Source: Desulfofustis sp964433645
Lineage (GTDB): Bacteria; Desulfobacterota; Desulfobulbia; Desulfobulbales; Desulfocapsaceae
DNA length: 64,000 bases
Assembly (NCBI GenBank): GCA_964433645.1
Contig: CAYSSK010000006.1
Span: 1-64,000 of the forward strand
Direction: 5' to 3'
Both the position numbers and the translations under genes were made by a program. The notes beneath the pieces are model-generated. The model saw nothing but the letters and a program-made list of their open reading frames with translations. It was not told the origin of the DNA and made no database searches. Numbering within the stretch: position 1 is the first letter of the stretch; each line of letters begins with the position of its first letter. Of the stretch, positions 25,386 through 38,321 are shown piece after piece.

Positions 25386-26807
25386 TCAGCCCAGCTCGAG
25401 ATGTTGCTTGAAAAAGGATCGAAACTCGTCCTGGCGATGGCTGACATAGAGAATGGTGCTGAGCTGCCGCGCTGCGATCGTTTCAAGGAAATCAAGTAAA
25501 GTTGACCGGTTACGATCGTCCAGTCCCTGGGTCGGTTCATCGAGGACCAGTAGCTTCGGCAGCTTGATCAAGGCACGGGCAATCAGAATAAGGCGCTGTT
25601 CCCCATAACCGAGACGCCGGAACGGTGTTTTTTCCCGATCGCTCAGGCCGATCTCGGCAAGCCAGGCACGGGCCTGTTGCTGTTGCTGCACGGTCGGTTT
25701 GCGGTAAAGGCCGATCGAGTCGAAAAAACCGGAAACAATCACTTGCAGGGCGCTGCCGGGCAGATAGTGCTCCCGGTGCAGGGCGGGGCTGACGATGCCC
25801 ATTTCCTTCTTCAACTGCCAGATCGACTCGCCGCTGCCGCGACGAATACCAAACAGATACAGCTCGTTGGTATAGCAATCGGGATGATCGCCGGTGATCA
25901 GAGCCAGCAGGGTTGACTTGCCGGTCCCGTTCAGACCGGTGAGCAACGTGTGCTGACCGCTTTGAACGGTAACGTCGAGGTCGTTAAAGATGACTCTCTC
26001 ACCATATCCGGCATGGCCACCGACCAACCTGACCAGTGTTTCCGGCTCTTCGGTCGCATCATCGGCCGCACCGGTACCGAGCAATGGCACCCAGCTGCCG
26101 GCCGACTCTTCCTCGCTTATGGCCCGCTCAACGTCATCGCGCTTGCCCTGCCGCACCATGACGCCCCCTTCGACCACCGCCAGATGCGTGCACCACGCCG
26201 GGATATCCGCCCGACAGGTGAGTACGAGCATGACGCCGAACCCCTCCCGGAGCAATTCCGTCATGGTTCGATCGAAGTCCCGACACGCTTTCCGATCCAG
26301 GCCGTCGTAAGGGTTTTCCACGAGCAGGTAGCGGGCGCCGCGACTGATCGCCGACAGCAACAACACCTTTCTGCTCTCCCCGGAACTGAGTTGGCGATAC
26401 CCCCGATCGAGCACATGGTCAAGTCGAAAGAGCCGAATCAGGTCCTCGGTCCGGGGATTATGTTCGAGAAACGCGCGGGCCGGCGTACCGGGGTCGACCC
26501 GTTCGAGAAATTCCGAATCGTCCCGCCTCAGCTCTTCTTCAAACAATTCCTGCTGGCCGCGGAAACTGACAACGGCCAGGTGGTCGGGCAGCTTCAACAC
26601 CTCCGCCGTGAATGTTTCCTCATTGCCGGCGAGCAAAGACACAAAACGATTGATTCCCGAACGGGTACCGCCGAGAACACACCAAGCCTGTCCCGTCGTC
26701 GCCCAAAACCGCTCGACGGTCAATTCATCCAGCATGACCCGGCGCAGCTCGATACCGCCGCTCCGGAGGTCTGCCATTTCTCTGCAAGGGGATACGTGCT
26801 TTTTCAT
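25386..26807 (-). CDS. modF: ModF-like tandem ABC ATPase
   Basis: About 473 residues with two ABC ATPase domains and no membrane segments. The second is canonical: GLNGTGKST, LGYGEQR signature, LLVLDEPTQGLD and a switch His in YVSHRQDEF. The first has a degenerate Walker A (GGTRSGINR, no Lys) but keeps LSSGESRK and LLVENPYDGLD. E. coli ModF shares this organisation and is linked to molybdate genes; no mod genes are seen here. ATGs at 26825 and 26777 are alternative starts. Confidence 0.75.
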   Translation of the reverse strand: MKKHVSPCREMADLRSGGIELRRVMLDELTVERFWATTGQAWCVLGGTRSGINRFVSLLAGNEETFTAEVLKLPDHLAVVSFRGQQELFEEELRRDDSEFLERVDPGTPARAFLEHNPRTEDLIRLFRLDHVLDRGYRQLSSGESRKVLLLSAISRGARYLLVENPYDGLDRKACRDFDRTMTELLREGFGVMLVLTCRADIPAWCTHLAVVEGGVMVRQGKRDDVERAISEEESAGSWVPLLGTGAADDATEEPETLVRLVGGHAGYGERVIFNDLDVTVQSGQHTLLTGLNGTGKSTLLALITGDHPDCYTNELYLFGIRRGSGESIWQLKKEMGIVSPALHREHYLPGSALQVIVSGFFDSIGLYRKPTVQQQQQARAWLAEIGLSDREKTPFRRLGYGEQRLILIARALIKLPKLLVLDEPTQGLDDRNRSTLLDFLETIAARQLSTILYVSHRQDEFRSFFKQHLELG

Positions 26808-26977
26808 GGCCAGTTGCTCTACCATAATCAATAGCCGAAAACAACTCCGGTCGATGGCCTGCCGCTCATTTTTCCAACTCCGTTGCGGGACGGCGGATTG
26901 TCGGTGGCAAAAATCCCCGATCCCCACTCACGGCTGCGGACAAGCAAACGTCATCGCTCGATTCTGCTTGATTCTGC

Positions 26978-27007
26978 TTGACGAAAAACGCTTTTCCGAG
27001 TTATATG
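26978..27007 (+). promoter_or_regulatory. Candidate carAB promoter
   Basis: TTGACG and TATATG are spaced by 18 bases. The 362-base space between the modF start and carA otherwise holds a two-copy direct repeat of GATTCTGCTT just before the -35 and a second TTGACGAAA copy about 40 bases on. A leader of about 155 bases would precede carA; I see no attenuator hairpin I can support. Confidence 0.45.
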
Positions 27008-27169
27008 TTGGCGTTTTATCTTGACGAAACGAAGAGTGGCTCACCCCTGCTGCCACCGACCAATACGACCCCGATCGACCGGACCGATCGAGCCGCTGAC
27101 AGTCGTTTCCCCTCAGCAGCAACCGCAACACTGATGCGGTCCCTGACCGCCCTACAGAAGGACGTCCTT

Positions 27170-28303
<1,134 letters not shown>

Positions 28304-28367
28304 AAACCTGCCCTGAACAGCCTCGGCAGACACCTCGCACCCTTTTTCGAGCGCAACTGATCTTATT

Positions 28368-31580
<3,213 letters not shown>

Positions 31581-31604
31581 TGACTAGAATAGGCAACCAA
31601 AGAC

Positions 31605-31632
31605 TCTCGACTTTGCCGAAAGATGATATAAT
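31605..31632 (+). promoter_or_regulatory. Extended -10 promoter for ftsH
   Basis: A perfect TATAAT preceded by TG-A (TGATATAAT) forms an extended -10 element. The -35 region (around TCTCGA) is poor, as is common for this promoter type. It lies just after carB, so ftsH-folP has its own promoter. Confidence 0.6.
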
Positions 31633-31650
31633 GTAATGGCGGTTGTCACG

Positions 31651-31726
31651 GCGGCACGGGGGTGCCGCACCGAATAAACGAGAACATGAGCGGTACGATG
31701 GAGCTCGGCTGATCGTACCCGGAGGG
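31651..31726 (+). promoter_or_regulatory. Structured ftsH leader with two hairpins and ribosome site
   Basis: Two perfect stems lie in the leader: GCGGCAC-GGGG-GTGCCGC (31651-31668) and GGTACGAT-N12-ATCGTACC (31692-31719). The second ends one base before the CGGAGGG ribosome site that serves the TTG start at 31731. The layout suggests control of translation or mRNA stability; this is inference. Confidence 0.5.
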
Positions 31727-31730
31727 ATTT

Positions 31731-33695
31731 TTGAATACGTTCTATAAAAACCTGAGCATGTGGCTGGTAATCGGCCTGACCATGATCCTGCTCTTCAATC
31801 TGTTCAACAAACCGCAGAGCAATGTCTCCTCGCTCACCTACAGCGAATTCATGACCAGGATCGAAAACAAATCGATCAACCGGGTCAGGATCGACGGCGA
31901 CACGCTTTCCGGCACACTGCAGGACGGCAAACCGTTTCGCACCGTGTTCCCGGCCAATGACGACGAGCTCATTCCGCTGCTGCGCGATGCCGGCGTCGAT
32001 ATCTCTGTAAAGGAATCACAGAAAGACAACTGGTTCATGACCATCTTCGTCTCCTGGTTCCCGATGCTGCTGCTGATCGGCGTCTGGATCTTCTTCATGC
32101 GCCAGATGCAGGGCGGCGGCAAGGGCGGCGCCCTGTCCTTCGGCAAGACCCGGGCCCGGTTGATGGAACAGGGCACCAACAAGGTAACCTTTGCCGACGT
32201 CGCCGGTATCGACGAAGCAAAAGAGGAACTCGAAGAGATCATCGACTTTCTCAAGGACCCGCACAAGTTCACCGCTCTCGGCGGCCGGATTCCCAAAGGC
32301 GTGCTGCTGGCCGGCCCGCCGGGCACCGGCAAGACCCTGCTCGCCCGAGCAATCGCCGGCGAGGCCGACGTGCCGTTTTTTTCCATCTCCGGCTCCGATT
32401 TCGTCGAAATGTTCGTCGGCGTCGGCGCCTCACGGGTCCGGGACCTGTTTATCCAGGGGAAAAAGCATGCCCCCTGCATCATCTTCATCGATGAGATCGA
32501 TGCCGTCGGCCGTCATCGTGGTGCCGGGCTCGGCGGCGGTCACGACGAGCGGGAACAGACCCTGAACCAGTTGCTCGTCGAGATGGACGGTTTCGAGTCC
32601 AACGAAGGGGTCATTATCGTGGCCGCAACCAACCGGCCCGACGTTCTCGACCCGGCCCTGCTCAGGCCCGGACGGTTCGACCGGCAGGTGATCGTGCCGA
32701 TCCCCGATGTCGGTGGTCGCCAGAAAATACTTGAAATCTATGGCAAGAAGACCAAAATGGCGGCCAATATCGATTACGATATCCTGGCTCGGGGCACGCC
32801 GGGTTTCTCCGGCGCCGACCTGGAAAACCTGATCAATGAAGCGGCGCTGATGGCCGCCCGGGAAGGGGCCAAGGAGATCACCCTGGTCCTGCTGGAGAAA
32901 GCCAAGGACAAGATCATGATGGGCGCCGAGCGCCGCTCGATGATCATCACCGAGAAGGAAAAGGAGGTCACCGCCTACCACGAGGCGGGACACGCCCTCG
33001 TCGCCTATCTGCTGCCCCATACCGACCCGATCCACAAGGTGACCATCATCCCCCGCGGCCGCGCCCTCGGCCTGACCATGCAGCTGCCGATGGCCGAGAA
33101 ATACACCCATTCCAAGGCCTTTTTGAAAAACTCGATCTGTATCCTGTTCGGTGGCCGAATCGCCGAAAAAATCATCTTCGATGAAATCACCACCGGCGCC
33201 GGCAACGATCTCGAACGCGCCACCCAACTGGCTCGCAAGATGGTCTGCGAATGGGGCATGAGCGACGAATTGGGCCCGCTGACCTACGGCAAGAAGGAGG
33301 AACAGATCTTTCTTGGCAGGGAGATCGCCCAGCACCGTGATTTCAGCGAAGAAACTGCCCGGCAGATCGATAGCGCCGTAAAGGAGATCGTCCTGGAAGC
33401 AATCGACAAGGTGACGTCTCTGCTGGAAAACCACCGCGATGTCCTCGAGCGGATGGCCAGCGAACTGCTGGAGAAGGAAACCATCGTTCTTGAGGATATC
33501 AAGCGGATTCTCGCCGAACTGCGGCCCGACGACCATCCCCCGAACGGGGAGCCGCAGGACGACGCGGCTGCGAAAAAATCCGCCGGACCGGCGGCGACTG
33601 AGCCCCCTATTCCGGAACCGGCAACCGAAGAGACCGGTAGCCCGGTATCGGAAGCGCAAACGGCAGACAAACAGGAGCCGGGACTGTCGACATGA
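31731..33695 (+). CDS. ftsH: ATP-dependent zinc metalloprotease FtsH
   Basis: A 654-residue inner-membrane AAA+ protease: two transmembrane segments (about 10-26 and 105-123) flank a short periplasmic domain, then Walker A GPPGTGKT, Walker B IIFIDEIDAVG, the second region of homology (ATNRPDVLDPALLRPGRFD) and zinc site HEAGH near 423. It degrades misfolded and regulatory membrane proteins. The start codon is TTG behind GGAGGG. The last about 45 residues are a low-complexity Pro/Ala/Glu tail. It overlaps folP by ATGA. Confidence 0.96.
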   Translation: MNTFYKNLSMWLVIGLTMILLFNLFNKPQSNVSSLTYSEFMTRIENKSINRVRIDGDTLSGTLQDGKPFRTVFPANDDELIPLLRDAGVDISVKESQKDNWFMTIFVSWFPMLLLIGVWIFFMRQMQGGGKGGALSFGKTRARLMEQGTNKVTFADVAGIDEAKEELEEIIDFLKDPHKFTALGGRIPKGVLLAGPPGTGKTLLARAIAGEADVPFFSISGSDFVEMFVGVGASRVRDLFIQGKKHAPCIIFIDEIDAVGRHRGAGLGGGHDEREQTLNQLLVEMDGFESNEGVIIVAATNRPDVLDPALLRPGRFDRQVIVPIPDVGGRQKILEIYGKKTKMAANIDYDILARGTPGFSGADLENLINEAALMAAREGAKEITLVLLEKAKDKIMMGAERRSMIITEKEKEVTAYHEAGHALVAYLLPHTDPIHKVTIIPRGRALGLTMQLPMAEKYTHSKAFLKNSICILFGGRIAEKIIFDEITTGAGNDLERATQLARKMVCEWGMSDELGPLTYGKKEEQIFLGREIAQHRDFSEETARQIDSAVKEIVLEAIDKVTSLLENHRDVLERMASELLEKETIVLEDIKRILAELRPDDHPPNGEPQDDAAAKKSAGPAATEPPIPEPATEETGSPVSEAQTADKQEPGLST

Positions 33696-34495
33696 CCGGC
33701 AGTTCCATCAGAGTTATGGGGATCGTCAATGTGACCCCTGACTCATTTTCCGACGGCGGTTCTCTGGCTACCTTGCAGGCCGCCGTCGATCACGCCCGCT
33801 TCCTGATCACCTCGGGCGCCGATATCATCGATATCGGCGGCGAATCGACACGGCCCTTTGCCGATCCGGTCGGTCTCAATGAAGAGCTGGCACGGACTAT
33901 CCCGCTGATCAACGAGATCCGCACATTCTCGGACATACCGATATCCATCGATACCCGCAAGGCGGAAGTGGCCCGCCGGGCACTGGCTGCCGGTGCATCA
34001 TTGATCAATGACATCAGCGCCCTGCGCGGTGACCCGGAGATGGTTGGGGTAGCTGCCGATAGCGGCGCCGAACTCATCATCATGCATATGCAGGGAACAC
34101 CCGATACCATGCAGGTAAACCCTCGCTACGATGATGTGGTCGGCGAGATCTACGATTTTCTCGCCGAACGGCTGACAACGCTGGCGGCCGCCGGTATCGA
34201 CCCGGCCAGGATCATTATCGATCCGGGCATCGGCTTCGGCAAGCGCCTGCAGCACAACCTCTCGCTGATCAAGCATATCGATCGGTTTGCCAAACTGGGC
34301 AGACCGGTGCTGCTCGGCCATTCACGCAAACGGTTTCTCGGAGATCTCACCGGCTGCCCGGCTCTGGACCGCGATCTGGCGACGGCCGTGGTTTCGGCCT
34401 TGTGTCTGGACAAGGTTTCCCTGTTGCGGGTCCACGATGTCGCCGCAACCAGGCAGGCCCTGCGGATCGCCCAAGCAATCAGCCAGGCCGATTGA
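33692..34495 (+). CDS. folP: Dihydropteroate synthase
   Basis: A 267-residue TIM-barrel enzyme joining 6-hydroxymethyl-dihydropterin diphosphate with p-aminobenzoate in folate synthesis. Signature segments are RVMGIVNVTPDSFSDGG, IIDIGGESTRPFADPV, IIIDPGIGFGKRLQHNL and VLLGHSRKRFLG. It starts inside the ftsH stop (ATGA), the widely conserved ftsH-folP neighbourhood. Confidence 0.95.
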   Translation: MTGSSIRVMGIVNVTPDSFSDGGSLATLQAAVDHARFLITSGADIIDIGGESTRPFADPVGLNEELARTIPLINEIRTFSDIPISIDTRKAEVARRALAAGASLINDISALRGDPEMVGVAADSGAELIIMHMQGTPDTMQVNPRYDDVVGEIYDFLAERLTTLAAAGIDPARIIIDPGIGFGKRLQHNLSLIKHIDRFAKLGRPVLLGHSRKRFLGDLTGCPALDRDLATAVVSALCLDKVSLLRVHDVAATRQALRIAQAISQAD

Positions 34496-34588
34496 CGCGC
34501 AACACCCGCCCTCTTGCCGTGCTCCCTGGCGTTCCGTTCCCCCGTCAAACCGCCTGTCCATCGCGCTTCTCGTCGCTGGACACTGTTG

Positions 34589-35083
34589 TCAGTGATGATC
34601 GCCTGCCGCGATCGTAAAGCCGCGCAGGTCAAGGAAGCGAAAGCGGTACGGACTTTCCGTCGTACCGATGGTGATGATATCCCCATCACTCAGCAGTGTT
34701 CTGCCGCCCTGATCGTCGCCGCCCACCGCCTCGCCGTTGACCTTGGTACCACAGGCGCTTCCACGATCGACCAGGTAAAACGCGTCGCCGTCAATCTCGA
34801 TGCGCAGGTGCTCCCGGGAAATATTGAGAAGGTGCCCCCGATCGACCAGGTAGAGGTCGTTGTTCGGTTCCCGGTCGTCCAGCTTGGGCCGCTCGATCCG
34901 TTCGATGCGACCGTTGACCTTCTTGACCCGCGACTCACGGCCGATCCGAAACGGCAACCGTCTGATACAAACCATGTTGTCAAATAATTGATGGTGCGGT
35001 ACCGCTTCAGCGGCATCTTGTGTTTCCGCTTGCAGGACCGCTGTCGGCAGAAAGTCGGTAAGTATTTGTTTTTTATCTGTCAT
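34589..35083 (-). CDS. FHA-domain protein
   Basis: A 164-residue cytoplasmic protein: about 40 variable residues, then a forkhead-associated domain with the phosphothreonine-binding pattern FRIGRESR, ISREHLRI and RGSACGTKVNGE, followed by DGDIITIGTTESPYRFRF. FHA domains bind phospho-Thr peptides made by Ser/Thr kinases; none is encoded in the window. Starts with ATG at MTDKKQ; in-frame codons upstream look non-coding. Partner unknown. Confidence 0.85.
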   Translation of the reverse strand: MTDKKQILTDFLPTAVLQAETQDAAEAVPHHQLFDNMVCIRRLPFRIGRESRVKKVNGRIERIERPKLDDREPNNDLYLVDRGHLLNISREHLRIEIDGDAFYLVDRGSACGTKVNGEAVGGDDQGGRTLLSDGDIITIGTTESPYRFRFLDLRGFTIAAGDHH

Positions 35084-35551
35084 CTGACCATCATCGCCGG
35101 CTCTTTGGCAGCCGATCAAAAAGGAATGGGGCTCTTGTTGGCGATGTGTTCATGATAGCTGGAACGCCGGCGAAAAATCAAACGATTTTTCCCTTGAGCG
35201 CGCCGAACCAAGCGTGTTGTGCGGTGATCACCGCTGGTCTTAACTCCGCTCCCAACGGATTGGCACGCCATCCGCCGGCGGCCGGCAGTTGGGCTTACTG
35301 CCGAGGAAAATGTACGGTTTAAAGATATGGCATGAAAAAAAGAGACGGGGCCTGAGCATGATGCTTGACGGGACAGGTGGAGAGAGGGAGTGAAAGAAGA
35401 GAAGAAATGCCCCGTTTCCACATCATGCAAAGACCCTGCTCTTTACCTATATGATAACCATTCTTTCGATGATTGCCGCGCCTTCGATAACGATTATCAC
35501 ACCCCGTTCCGCCGTGGTGCTCAGAACGCACAGCCGGCAGGAAGTATCGGC
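35084..35551. other. 468-base non-coding region rich in inverted repeats
   Basis: No ORF here looks real. Visible elements: AAAAATC-AAAC-GATTTTT (35173-35190); a perfect 14-base palindrome GCGGTGATCACCGC (35221-35234); a sigma-54-like TGGCACG with GG-N10-GC spacing (35261-35275) but a poor -12; a perfect hairpin CGGCAGT-N7-ACTGCCG (35283-35303); and interleaved pairs ACGGGGC/GCCCCGT (35345/35409) and GCATGATG/CATCATGC (35356/35421). The interleaving would form a pseudoknot-type fold. It may hold the FHA promoter and possibly a small RNA. Confidence 0.4.
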
Positions 35552-36526
35552 TTACCGCTGGACCAATACCGCTTTCCTGAGCCGTGAGCGCTGAATCATT
35601 CCTTCGATGATAAAAACAAACAGCGCGCTCCAAACCAGCAGGAACCCGACCATTCGGCTGCCGGGAAACTCTTCCTGATACACGAAGATACCAAGCAGCA
35701 GATTCAAGGTCGGTGCCGTGTACTGCAGGATGCCGAGCAATGAAAGCTTGATGTTATGTGCGGCATAGGCAAACAGCAACAACGGAATGGTCGTGATGAC
35801 ACCGGTCCCGATGAGCAGCAGTGAGAGCGACCAGCCGCCGGTGATAAAGGCGCCCCGCCCGTCCGAACCGGCAAACAGGATCATCATGCTGGCCGGCAGG
35901 AAAAACACCAGCGTTTCCAGAAACAACCCCTTCAACGGCGCTATCGGTGTTGTTTTGTGGAGCAGCCCGTAAACGGCAAACGTCATCGCCAGCAACAACG
36001 CGATCCAGGGGAACCTTCCATAGACCACGGTCAGATAGACAACCCCGAAAACGGCCAGCAGCAGCGCCGCCACCTGGCCGGAACGGAGCCGTTCGCCGAG
36101 AATAACCACGGCGAAGGTAACGGTGACCAATGGATTGATATAGTAGCCAAGACTCGCCTCGACAATATAGCCGCTGTTGACCGCCCAGATATAAGTCAGC
36201 CAGTTGACACCGAGCAACAGGCCGCTGCCGGTCGAAACCAGGACCATCTTACGATCGGCAAACAATGAACGAAAGCGATCCTTACCGCCGAAAACGGCGA
36301 GCAGGCCGGCCGTCAGCACCAGCGACCAGAGCATCCGATGGGCGAGGATCTGATAGCTAGCGACTGATTCGAGCGCCTTCCAGTAGATCGGCAGCAGCCC
36401 CCAGATCAGATAAGCACCGGTTGCGGCAATCATCCCCCGTCCCTGCAGAGGCTGCTTGGCAACCGTTATGGCACCGCTCGTTGCCCCGGATTGCCCGGCG
36501 CCACGGGTGTGACCTGCATCGCCCAT
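35552..36526 (-). CDS. rarD: RarD-like EamA-family transporter
   Basis: A 324-residue inner-membrane protein with ten predicted transmembrane segments of the drug/metabolite transporter superfamily. The RarD signature is clear: GAYLIWGLLPIYWKAL, HRMLWSLVL, NWLTYIWAVN and QYTAPTLNLLLGIFVYQEEF. The substrate of RarD is not firmly established. The first about 30 residues are hydrophilic and poorly conserved, so a start about 30 codons later is possible. Follows ccdA by 2 bases. Confidence 0.88.
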   Translation of the reverse strand: MGDAGHTRGAGQSGATSGAITVAKQPLQGRGMIAATGAYLIWGLLPIYWKALESVASYQILAHRMLWSLVLTAGLLAVFGGKDRFRSLFADRKMVLVSTGSGLLLGVNWLTYIWAVNSGYIVEASLGYYINPLVTVTFAVVILGERLRSGQVAALLLAVFGVVYLTVVYGRFPWIALLLAMTFAVYGLLHKTTPIAPLKGLFLETLVFFLPASMMILFAGSDGRGAFITGGWSLSLLLIGTGVITTIPLLLFAYAAHNIKLSLLGILQYTAPTLNLLLGIFVYQEEFPGSRMVGFLLVWSALFVFIIEGMIQRSRLRKAVLVQR

Positions 36527-36528
36527 TT

Positions 36529-37296
36529 TCAGGAGAGGGCCGACCGACCGATCAACAGCCCGCTGCTCAACCAGTACCAGACAATATAGCCGCCGGCCAG
36601 AATCAACAGGATCGACGAAATAACGTGCACGTAGGGGACCATGCGCCGCAGATAGCCAACGACGATGCCGCCCTGAACAAAGGCCATGGCCAGAGTCAGC
36701 AGCAGGAAAACACTGGCGGTGCCGAGAATATACCAGAGAAACTGCACCATACCGGTAACAAAATCACCGGCGGTCAGGGCGCTGCCCACGACAACCAGGA
36801 AAATGGGCAGGGTACACCCCAGCGAGGTGGCGCCAAAAGCCAGACCAAACAGAAAAAAACCGCGGATACTGATGGTTCGAGGATCTCCGAGACGGCTTGA
36901 CAGACGGACCATGATATCCAGGGATAGATGTTTACCGAGCAGCATCCAGATACCGAGCACCAGTAAGGCTGCGCCAATAATCACCGATACCCAGGGTAAC
37001 GCACCAAGCAGCAGAGAGCCGCCAGCCGAGACAATGGCACCGATCACCCCGAAGAGAAGACCGTATCCGGCCGAGACGACCAAGGCGACGCCGACGGCCC
37101 GGCCGAGCCGGACGGGCCAGGAGCGCTGGGCAAAGTGCTGATCGCCGGCACCGAGATAAAGGGAAAGATAAACCGGCAGCATAGCAAATCCGCAGGGATT
37201 GACCGCCGATACCATGCCGGCACCAAAGGCATAGCCCACCTGCAGCCAGCCGGCCAGTTGCGCCAGCAGCCCGCTGGCAAAAACCTGAAGGTCCAT
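36529..37296 (-). CDS. ccdA: CcdA-family thiol-electron transporter
   Basis: A 255-residue membrane protein with six hydrophobic segments and the two redox cysteines of the family, in VNPCGFAMLPVYLSLYLG and LGCTLPIFLVVVGSAL. CcdA passes reducing equivalents from cytoplasmic thioredoxin to periplasmic thiol proteins such as TlpA/ResA for cytochrome c maturation, so it could serve the TlpA-like protein at 13.7 kb. GAGAGGA precedes the ATG. Confidence 0.88.
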   Translation of the reverse strand: MDLQVFASGLLAQLAGWLQVGYAFGAGMVSAVNPCGFAMLPVYLSLYLGAGDQHFAQRSWPVRLGRAVGVALVVSAGYGLLFGVIGAIVSAGGSLLLGALPWVSVIIGAALLVLGIWMLLGKHLSLDIMVRLSSRLGDPRTISIRGFFLFGLAFGATSLGCTLPIFLVVVGSALTAGDFVTGMVQFLWYILGTASVFLLLTLAMAFVQGGIVVGYLRRMVPYVHVISSILLILAGGYIVWYWLSSGLLIGRSALS

Positions 37297-37547
37297 CGTA
37301 TCCTCTCCGCGGATGAAAAACGACCGGCTACGGGCCGCTGGGACTGCGCCCAAACTGAGGGCAACGGAAAAACAAACGCGCTAACCATAAGGCAGATGCA
37401 TGAGAATAGCAAGCCACCCTGGTGGGTCTCAGTCAACGGCGAAACAGGGGTTTTATTCTGCTCGCCGCCGACTATCGACACAGCCTCCGGCAGAACCGAC
37501 CAGTGCGGGGAGATCGATTGTCAAGAAGCCTCATGCCGGCCACCAAC

Positions 37548-37602
37548 TTTTTCGACCAGAGTCGAAAAACAAATTGACCGCGGTCGATTTTCCGGGTATA
37601 TG
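37548..37602 (+). promoter_or_regulatory. Promoter and palindromic operators of the TetR-efflux operon
   Basis: TTGACC (37574-37579) and TATATG (37597-37602) are spaced by 17 bases. A perfect palindrome GACCGCGGTC (37576-37585) overlaps the -35, and a perfect inverted repeat TTTTTCGAC-CAGA-GTCGAAAAA (37548-37569) lies directly upstream. Both are fitting TetR-type operators. The rest of the 401-base space between ccdA and tetR shows no gene. Confidence 0.6.
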
Positions 37603-37697
37603 TCATCGCCGGTATCCGCATGGCCTGCACCTTTCCTACGGAAATCGACTCATTAACGAGCTTTCTCATCTTTTTTTCCATCTGCTGTAGAGGATAT

Positions 37698-38321
37698 ATG
37701 CACCCCGTTCGACAGCAAAACAAGATCAATAAGCGCAAGGCGATTATCGGTGCAGCCATCAAGCTGTTTTCCCGAAACGGTTACGAGCAGACCAGCATCG
37801 AAGAGCTGGCCCGGGAAGCGGGCATCGGGAAAGGAACCGTCTACAGTTATTTCCAGACCAAGAAGGAGATCGTCCGCGCCTTCTGCGAGGCGGAACTCGA
37901 TTACACTCGAAGCGAGCTGACCGCACACACCAACCCGGAATCGTCCCTGCAGGAGCAACTGCTGGTGATATTCATGGCCGAATTCAAGCATATCACCGAA
38001 AACAGGGATTTTGGCCGGATCTACCTGCAGGAGTCTGTTTTTCCCCGGGAACATCACAGTGATGCCGACCTGGAGATGCAAAACCAGTATTTTGAAATCC
38101 TCTACCCGATCTATCGCAAAGCCCAGCAACGCGGAGAACTGAGCGAAGATCTGGAACTGCTCCACATTGCCGGTCACTTCTGGGCACTGCACCTGCTTAT
38201 CCTGTCCTGCTGGTACAACGGCATGATTCCCACGGAAGAAATCCCGGAATCCATGAAGACCCTGATCAACCAAGCCATCGACGGTCTTAAACCTTCAACA
38301 ACTCAGGCCGGCAACACATGA
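37698..38321 (+). CDS. TetR-family transcriptional regulator
   Basis: A 207-residue repressor-type protein: N-terminal TetR helix-turn-helix (KRKAIIGAAIKLFSRNGYEQTSIEELAREAGIGKGTVYSYFQTK, given here as family hallmark at about residues 12-56) and a helical ligand-binding C-terminal domain. It overlaps the adaptor gene downstream by ATGA and has palindromes at its own promoter, so it probably represses itself and the efflux operon until an inducer binds. Ligand unknown. Confidence 0.9.
   Translation: MHPVRQQNKINKRKAIIGAAIKLFSRNGYEQTSIEELAREAGIGKGTVYSYFQTKKEIVRAFCEAELDYTRSELTAHTNPESSLQEQLLVIFMAEFKHITENRDFGRIYLQESVFPREHHSDADLEMQNQYFEILYPIYRKAQQRGELSEDLELLHIAGHFWALHLLILSCWYNGMIPTEEIPESMKTLINQAIDGLKPSTTQAGNT

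Noticed and set aside
26961..26980. Two-copy direct repeat of GATTCTGCTT as a CRISPR or operator array
   Set aside because: Only two adjacent copies without spacers; more likely a simple duplication beside the carAB promoter.
37400..37690. 96-codon plus-strand frame ahead of tetR
   Set aside because: It covers the operator palindromes and promoter of the efflux operon and has no coding character.
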